Positions 57,693 through 64,000 of a stretch of 64,000 nucleotides of DNA are shown piece after piece. The stretch's first letter is position 1; each line of letters opens with the position of its first letter. The position numbers and the translations under genes were made by a program. The DNA lies in assembly GCF_964204645.1 (NCBI RefSeq), contig NC_134030.1:13794447-13858446 (forward strand), written 5' to 3'. The stretch comes from Tubulanus polymorphus. Taxonomy: Eukaryota; Nemertea; Palaeonemertea; Tubulaniformes; Tubulanidae. Below the pieces are notes generated by a model. It had not been told where the DNA came from, did not search any database, and saw nothing but the letters and a program-made list of their open reading frames with translations.

Positions 57693-60600
57693 ATGGGCTT
57701 GCTGACATAGTTTTACTGCGTCCTTAGTGGTTTTGTATTTCTCTGTAGGCCTAGTAGAATTAATTGAACCTTGAACTGATTAAGTTTTAAAGAGCTAAGA
57801 GAAGGTCGCAGAAAAAGTTCCTGCAGGGAAACAATTATTTCGTGCGAAGATACCTAAACCTAGGTTCGAGTTACAGTTACAATGTAACTTTCTTGTGACA
57901 TTGTCTGCGTGGTGCACGTGGCAGCTTTAATTGATTGATTGAGCCATATAGGATCTGCTCATGATACGACCGGGAACATGACGAACCATGCTAGAATCTG
58001 AGCGTCGTATATATCAAATTTTAACGGGTTATTCGCGGCATTTGTATAAAAGCACGACTTACAGATAACTCGTAAAAATACTACGCACACATAATTCGTA
58101 CATCAGTCGTAGTACAATTGTTGGTCCCCAGAACTACGACTTATGTTGGGTTGACTGTATTTCAAATTTTTGGGAAAAGCTCATATAAATTTGGCTGGCC
58201 TAATAAATACATAAAGCAACGATAAGGCGTAGGCCTACTTCCTTCAGATGACATTTCATTACAATCAGCTAATCAAGTTTAATACTGTCATAGAGACTGT
58301 CACGCCTGGCTCCCTGAAGAGACAGGGAATCATTTCAATTCAATTCAATTCAGAATTCATTTCATAGAAAAGCGGTTTAAAGAAATTGAAATTTTGAATA
58401 AACAGAACAAATATTTACAAATTTTAGAAAAAAGAGTGCTTTGCAAAATGCTGCTAACACAAGCACCTAATAAATTAAAAGAAAATATAAAGAATTTAAA
58501 TAAAGTAAAGTCAAACGTTGTCAGCGCTATACCGCGCATGAATAGCAATATTAAGTCTGATCACACACATTCAAGCAAGTTTGGTGTGCGCTGCTAAAAA
58601 AACAAAACTGAAAAATAAAAAAATGAATATGACAGACTGATGTAGCACGAGAGAAACATCAGATTTCATTACTATATAAAAAGTGTAAAAATAGACTAAA
58701 ATGAAAATCAAAACTAAGTAGGCCTATACCAAACATAGGCCTACAGGTCTGATGAATTCAGCACATTTTTCTTAATAACTTGATCATTAGATTTTTCAGA
58801 AACACAAGTAAATCGAATTTGATCTGGATCTTTTGGGATGGATGAAATTGATAAATTTCAAGAAAAGTCCATAGTGTAAACCCACTGTAGCCAGGCTGTA
58901 TTTTCAATAAAGTAAGCAGACGGTTAGTTGCTATTGATTACAATGTAATGTTTAGGCCTTTAAGCAAATAATATCTACTAATATCAACTCATTATTCACA
59001 ACTGATGATGTAATATGAGAGCTTTGGACATAAACAACCACCAGCTGACATGAGATCATAACCTAATTTTGACTAGATTTCAAACTTGTCAAACCTAGAT
59101 GTCCATGCTCATATTTAGGGGAGGTTCGCCCAGATTCTGCCGACATGACAATATTGGAGCATTGATTGCAAAAGATTCACTCATTGGTAACACTTTCTCA
59201 TATGTTTTCCTTCAACTTATATGCATATGCTTCCAAACTTCCAAAAGCAGCTAAATTTTCACCCCTTAGGCCTTATATATGCTAAAAGTTGTGACATTGC
59301 TTCTCTTTACATCTTATTTTCAAAACTTTTCTGTGCGAGTACTCCCAGGACCCAACATATGCGTGAGCACCTTTCAAAAAGTTCCACCTACATGAAAAAC
59401 CTCCACTAAGAGAAACAAAACTGCCACTTGAACCTGCATAGCTTACTCTTATATTGTCTTTTAGTCTTGAATGCACTACAACTCATGAGGAATGCTAGCA
59501 GTTGATGATTTTGATGAAATTGAATGAAAGGCTAAAATCAATATTTCAAGCAGAATTCAAAACAAAAAACAATCATATCTAAGGAAATGAGCAAAAGCAA
59601 AATCAGCACCAATAATAGCAATTCATGTTTCATGCAAGTTAGCTAAATTTTTATACGGCTTAATCATTGCTAAGAATTAGTTTTTGTCATAGGCCTATCC
59701 CCTTAAAGACCACTTACAATCCCTTAAACAATTCATTCAGTCTGCTTATCATCAACCTTCTGAAGAGCAAGCCCAGTTTCAAACAAAAATCCTTAGAGTA
59801 AAACTGGGTCCTGGATAGGCTACTGGGAAGTAATTGACCAAGGTGCCTATTCCATCTTCTGACAGGATCCTTTCGGGAAGTGGAAATTGTTCGCGTTGTA
59901 TAACTGCCTCAGTAGACAACCTCTAATACGGAAGTTGACCCAAAATTTGCAGGACAGAGAATTGGACCTGAACCTGTCATTGATGACGAAGTTTGAATCT
60001 TTGCCAAGAAGGGATGTAGGCCTATGCCCTATTCATGCATAAGGCCTATATTTGGTAAAAGACAAAGTGTTTTTGTGAAGGATAAATATAGGCCCTAACT
60101 ATTCTAAAAAATTCAGCAATATGCGTCCATAACACCAGTTTGCCAGTCTTTGGTAATGCGAGCAGGATTGTTGGAGCAAAAGTTCATAACCTTATAAACA
60201 AAGCTATGATATACCTTGGCCAAGAATTTTGTTAAATTTCAAGACCAGCTTTTATTTGTAGGAATTTATGAAGCAAAATGTAAAAAGCAAAATGAATGGA
60301 GAAGCATTGAGGCAAAAATCTTTTTCAAACTCTTAATCTTTACCATTCAATGTAGCATTACCAACAATCCAAGACATTGTAATTTGCAACGTCTCTTATG
60401 ATGACTGGTGCATTAGTAGGCCCATAAGCCGTGAGCACATGAGAGTTCTTGGCACAAGTTTTACCACAGGACAAATGAATGCATTTGAATTGCCACTGGT
60501 ACCAGAAGTGACTCACTTTGCTTTGTTTGAACATTGTTAAGTATCCCACGATTGGTTTGCGTTGAACGTACTCTCTAATTAGGCAAATTTTACTCAGCCC

Positions 60601-62089
60601 TCATCTATGCCAATTTGGCTCAGGCCAATTGCGCCTCTGCGTGATTGCGGCTGTAAGTATAGATTTAAGAACTTGAGGCTCAGTGAACTTATTGTTACAA
60701 TTATCAACTAGTTTTGGTTGACTCATTGTTATCCCCAAAACCATTTTTTAATCATTGCACCTTTGCAGCAATTCATAACTCTGTCACTTCTGGTGAATCA
60801 CTGGAAAAATTCTCGTGAAAATCAAGAAATTGACAAGATTTTTTTTATGTTAATTTCATGACAAATGAATTTACTAAATCGCTAATATTTCAACAAGTAA
60901 ACAACAAAATAATTTGAATAAATAACTAAATTAATAATTAAGTGAAGCATTCCGATGAAATTCAATAGGGTTAGAGATTTTATTACTGCATTAAATGTTT
61001 TGAAAGTTCTGAAGAGAAACTAAGCTTCATTCGGAAGTTATTTTGTACCAAAATTTTGTAGCAAAAAAATTAAATGCAACCAAAGACATCCATCCTCCAG
61101 GCTTCTGGGAAAAGGCAAATCCTTTAAGAATTTTTCTAGGTTGACTAGGTTGATATATTAGATCTGCCCTTGTATCTATTCAGCCGTTATCAACATCACA
61201 GTAAAAATTTCATTTAGACATAAATGACCACATCAGACCTCGAGGCAAACATTTTTCTCCTGTAACTTCTTAGCCTAAGTCAAAAGTTTGAGTATATAAG
61301 CCTCAATTTTGAGGCCTGAAGTCAAAATTCTGAGTTAAAAAGTCAAGAGATTTTTGGTTAAAACATTTGAAAAAAAAATCTGGTGGCTACAATGCTTCTC
61401 CATGAAAATGAGCAAAGCTTCTGATTATCTTCATTAGAATAGTATAGTTCTTTAAATGGCCCATGCAGACAACATGGAGTGACGACACGTACAATTTAAA
61501 ATACCATCAAGTTGCCTACGCTGGTACAATCGTATTTTCCTACGAAGATATTCTTCATCCCAATCAGTCTAGAATTTAATCAAACATGTTTTGCATAAAA
61601 ACTGAAAAGAAGATGTTTTAACAGCTGTATAAAGGATTATGATGTGATGACAAAATGGTAGGCCTACCAATTTAGTCAGGAGCAGATCTAGCCCCATATA
61701 GCAAATATCAGGACAGATGTCAGAACAATCCCGAAGAGGCATTCAGTTATTTCTGACAGAGCATTCATGCCCCACCATCTGGTGGTCGTACTTCCGGCGA
61801 ATTTTCAAAAATAAATTTTGTTACCAGTCAAAATCTTTAATGGCGCTAAAAGAGTGTAAATGTGCTCCAAAAATCATGTAACATTGAAATTATGGGCGCT
61901 GCTTTATAGGCCTATTTCAGGATTAAAATTGACACCTCGTAACAAACTTCAACAATCGTCGGCAGTGTTTGGCTGCCCCAATATTTGTGGGTAGAGTAAA
62001 GCATTTCGGAAATAGGAGCGTTTCCTGCCTTTCTGTATAGGCCTAATATATGTTAAACGATGGAAGGTGCGCGTTAGTAATGCTCATAA
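57693..62089. other. 4.4 kb AT-rich DNA without recognised genes
   Basis: Short chance frames only. Rich in TAGGCCTA-type octamers (57747, 58226, 58718, 58734, 59692, 60016, 61660, 61907, 62037). A palindrome GCCTCAATTTTGAGGC is at about 61300, and an AATTC run at 58336-58352. A GTAAGT site near 60652 has a possible upstream exon, not supported. Confidence 0.5.
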
Positions 62090-62133
62090 AAAATGAAAAT
62101 AAATTCTCGCACGCTCGAATTTATTTTCATTTT
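62090..62133. repeat. perfect 17-bp hairpin
   Basis: AAAATGAAAATAAATTC (62090-62106), a 10-base GC-rich loop, then its exact complement (62117-62133). Function unknown. Confidence 0.7.
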
Positions 62134-62280
62134 CTACTCACTCGCCCTCTCAACCTTTAATCTAGAACAACTATTCCCCAATTACTCTTAAAATTTCATG
62201 TTTTAAAAGTGAGAGTAAAATGTTAGCATAATAATCTAGATAAATAAGATCAAATATAGATTTCGGCAATAAAAAACCAA

Positions 62281-62423
62281 TTTTAAACATAAAAAGTGTA
62301 TGTTAAGTGTGAGTGAAATAATTCATATTTATAACAACGAATATTCATATTTATATGTGTTAAATTCTTATTTTTAAACATAAAAAGTGTGAGTAAAGTG
62401 TGAGTGAAATAATTCATATTTAA
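62281..62423. repeat. ~50-bp direct repeat abutting a gypsy fragment
   Basis: TTTTAAACATAAAAAGTGT to GAAATAATTCATATTTA occurs at 62281-62331 and 62374-62423. The second copy ends where the gypsy RNase H sequence begins. Confidence 0.7.
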
Positions 62424-64000
62424 CATTTCCCAGATTTCTCGGAGGGCGCTGGAGAGTTCATTTTGGACTGTGACGCCTCTAACTGGGCTATCGGAGGGGT
62501 GCTGTCACAACTACAACACGATGGTTCTGAGAGAGTGATCGAGTACAGTAGCCGCACGCTGAAAGGTGGAGAGGAGAACTATTGTGCCACCAGGCGCGAA
62601 ATGTTGGCCTTGGTTGACATGAATGATCACTTCCGCCACCATTTACTAGGCAGGAAATTCAAATTTCGCACAGACCACGCAGCACTCAAGTGGCTACAAA
62701 CCTTCAAAAACCCTGAGGTCCAAGTGGCTCGGTGGCTTGAACGCCTGTCGGAATATGATTTCGTGATCGAACATCGAGCTGGAAGCAAACATTTGAACGC
62801 AGACGCCCTGTCTCGCATCCCTAAGAGACAGAGGAAACATGGGGACTGCCCAACTTGTGGTGACACTGGTCCATCTATATACCAGGTGACTGCAAAACAT
62901 CAGGGCGATTTGACAGCGCACTCCACTGGCTTGTCCAGGAACAAAATAATCGAGGCGCAAGTAAATGACCCCGAAATATCAGAAATTAGGGAGTTCTTGG
63001 CCGGAGATGGGGTCAGGGACAAGAAACGGCTACAACGGTGTGGTAGAACAGCGAGGAGCCTCTATAGTCTGGTTGAGCGTCTAGAGCTTTTAGATGGCAT
63101 TCTTGTGCTTAAACCACTTCCGGGGGCTACCTCAACGAGACACCGAGTGGTACTACCCATTTCACTGACTGATGGAACCATAGGAGTCATACATCAGGGA
63201 TTTGCGGGGAAACATCTCGGTACCAAAAAGACAGAGTGCAAAATTAGGGAAAGATTCTGGGTATTAGGCCTCTCAGCTAGGGTCAGGGATTTTGTTCGGG
63301 GCTGCAAAACTTGCCAAGAGTGCAAGTCCCCGTCCAAACTACCAAAAGCCCCAATGATGTCTACACCGGTAGGGCGACGCTTCCAGCGTGTACATATAGA
63401 CATCGTGGGCCCATTACCGAGAACCCGCCGCGGCAACGTCTACATTCTAGTGGCTCAAGATGCATTCACTAAGTGGCCCGAAGCATGGCCAATTCGCACT
63501 GAAAAGGCCTCCGTGGTGGCACGTGCCCTTGTGAACGAGTGGGTCACCCGTTACGGCAGCCCTGAATCCATCCACTCGGACAAAGGCGCGAACTTCGAGT
63601 CGAAAGTTTTCATGGAGATGTGTAGGATCTTGGCTATTGAAAAGACCAGAACCACTGCCTACCATCCTATGGGCAATGGGCAGGTGGAAAATATCCTGAA
63701 GGCCATGCTGACTACAGCAGTCAATGAGTGTGGAACAAACTGGGACGAGGAACTACCTGCGTGTTTGATGGCATTTCGTTCAAGCGTCCAGCACTCCACT
63801 CTTGAAACGCCGTTCTACTTGATGTACGCCGAGGAAATGTCACTACCAATCGACATCAGCATAGGCTTGCCCGAGGACCACCAACCAAGGACTAAGTATG
63901 GCATGGACCTCTCTGACCGCCTCACTAAGTCACACAACATTGTTCGTGATCGACTAGTGATGGCACAAAGGCGTCAGAAAATGGACTATGACCGTTTCGC
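62424..64000 (+). CDS. pol: Ty3/gypsy pol fragment: RNase H and integrase, open at the window edge
   Basis: One uninterrupted frame from about 62424 to the last base. It begins inside RNase H (FPDFSEG, then LDCDASNWAIGG, RREMLALV, RTDHAALKW, NADALSR), followed by a linker and integrase: HHCC finger (VIHQGFAGKHLG, CKTCQEC), DDE (VHIDIVGPLPR, IHSDKGANFES, NGQVENILK) and LETPFYLMYAEEM. Everything upstream (gag, protease, RT) is missing at a sharp border near 62424, next to the direct repeat. No stops in ~525 codons and higher GC than its surroundings suggest a young copy of a third gypsy lineage, distinct from those at 0-4 and 29-39 kb. Confidence 0.9.

Noticed and set aside
60594-60651. Possible plus-strand exon ending at GTAAGT
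   Set aside because: No second exon with matching phase; single splice-like pair only.
1-64000. tRNA or rRNA genes and CRISPR arrays
   Set aside because: No cloverleaf, rRNA core or regularly spaced repeat-spacer pattern was seen; the tandem arrays have no unique spacers.

Overview
This is a eukaryotic, metazoan window made almost entirely of transposable-element debris lying in the introns of one interrupted minus-strand host gene. There are no operons, rRNAs, tRNAs or CRISPR arrays. The TE mix (Ty3/gypsy, DIRS, Penelope-like, piggyBac, Kolobok-like, Helitron-like, Polinton-type polymerase), the AT-rich unique DNA and the frequent octamer TAGGCCTA suggest a marine invertebrate, perhaps a non-vertebrate deuterostome. 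The species is an inference only.

Layout. 1-3.9 kb: a broken Ty3/gypsy element (minus strand). 6.4-12.0 kb: a DIRS-type tyrosine-recombinase retroelement with inverted terminal repeats and an internal complementary region; its reverse-transcriptase active site is deleted. 12.1-12.9 kb: a duplicated Helitron-like/MITE composite. 13.0-17.3 kb: a large non-coding nested palindrome. 18.3-21.4 kb and 44.9-45.1 kb: four host exons on the minus strand whose splice phases all agree, implying one gene with a ~23.5 kb intron. 19.3-20.5 kb: a TA-flanked MITE and a 42-bp minisatellite in opposite orientations. 23.7-24.5 kb: relic of a Polinton/virus-type DNA polymerase B. 24.6-25.8 kb: piggyBac relic. 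25.8-28.6 kb: Helitron-like higher-order tandem array. 28.9-39.1 kb: gypsy element carrying gag(NC)-pol-env with a chromodomain and a -1 frameshift heptamer. 42-44 kb: a foldback element and a hAT-like MITE. 45.4-46.6 kb: second piggyBac relic. 47.1-50.0 kb: inverted subterminal repeats. 50.8-55.1 kb: a four-layer nest. 55.3-56.7 kb: orphan LINE-type ORF1. 62.4 kb to the window edge: an intact-looking plus-strand gypsy RNase H-integrase frame.

The most interesting structure is at 51.4-54.9 kb. A 3,507-bp transposon with 11-bp inverted termini sits in a TTAA target site inside a Penelope-like element. Removing it together with one TTAA puts the host element back in frame, so its ends are known to the base. 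It carries two head-to-head fossil genes: a transposase-like protein (plus strand) and a protein of unknown function (minus strand). A 608-bp TA-flanked MITE has in turn inserted into the second gene. I read this as a two-gene Kolobok-like transposon; the accessory protein is not one I can name.

Nearly all TE genes are dead (stops, frameshifts, deletions). The pol frame of the env-bearing gypsy and the right-edge gypsy frame are the best preserved.
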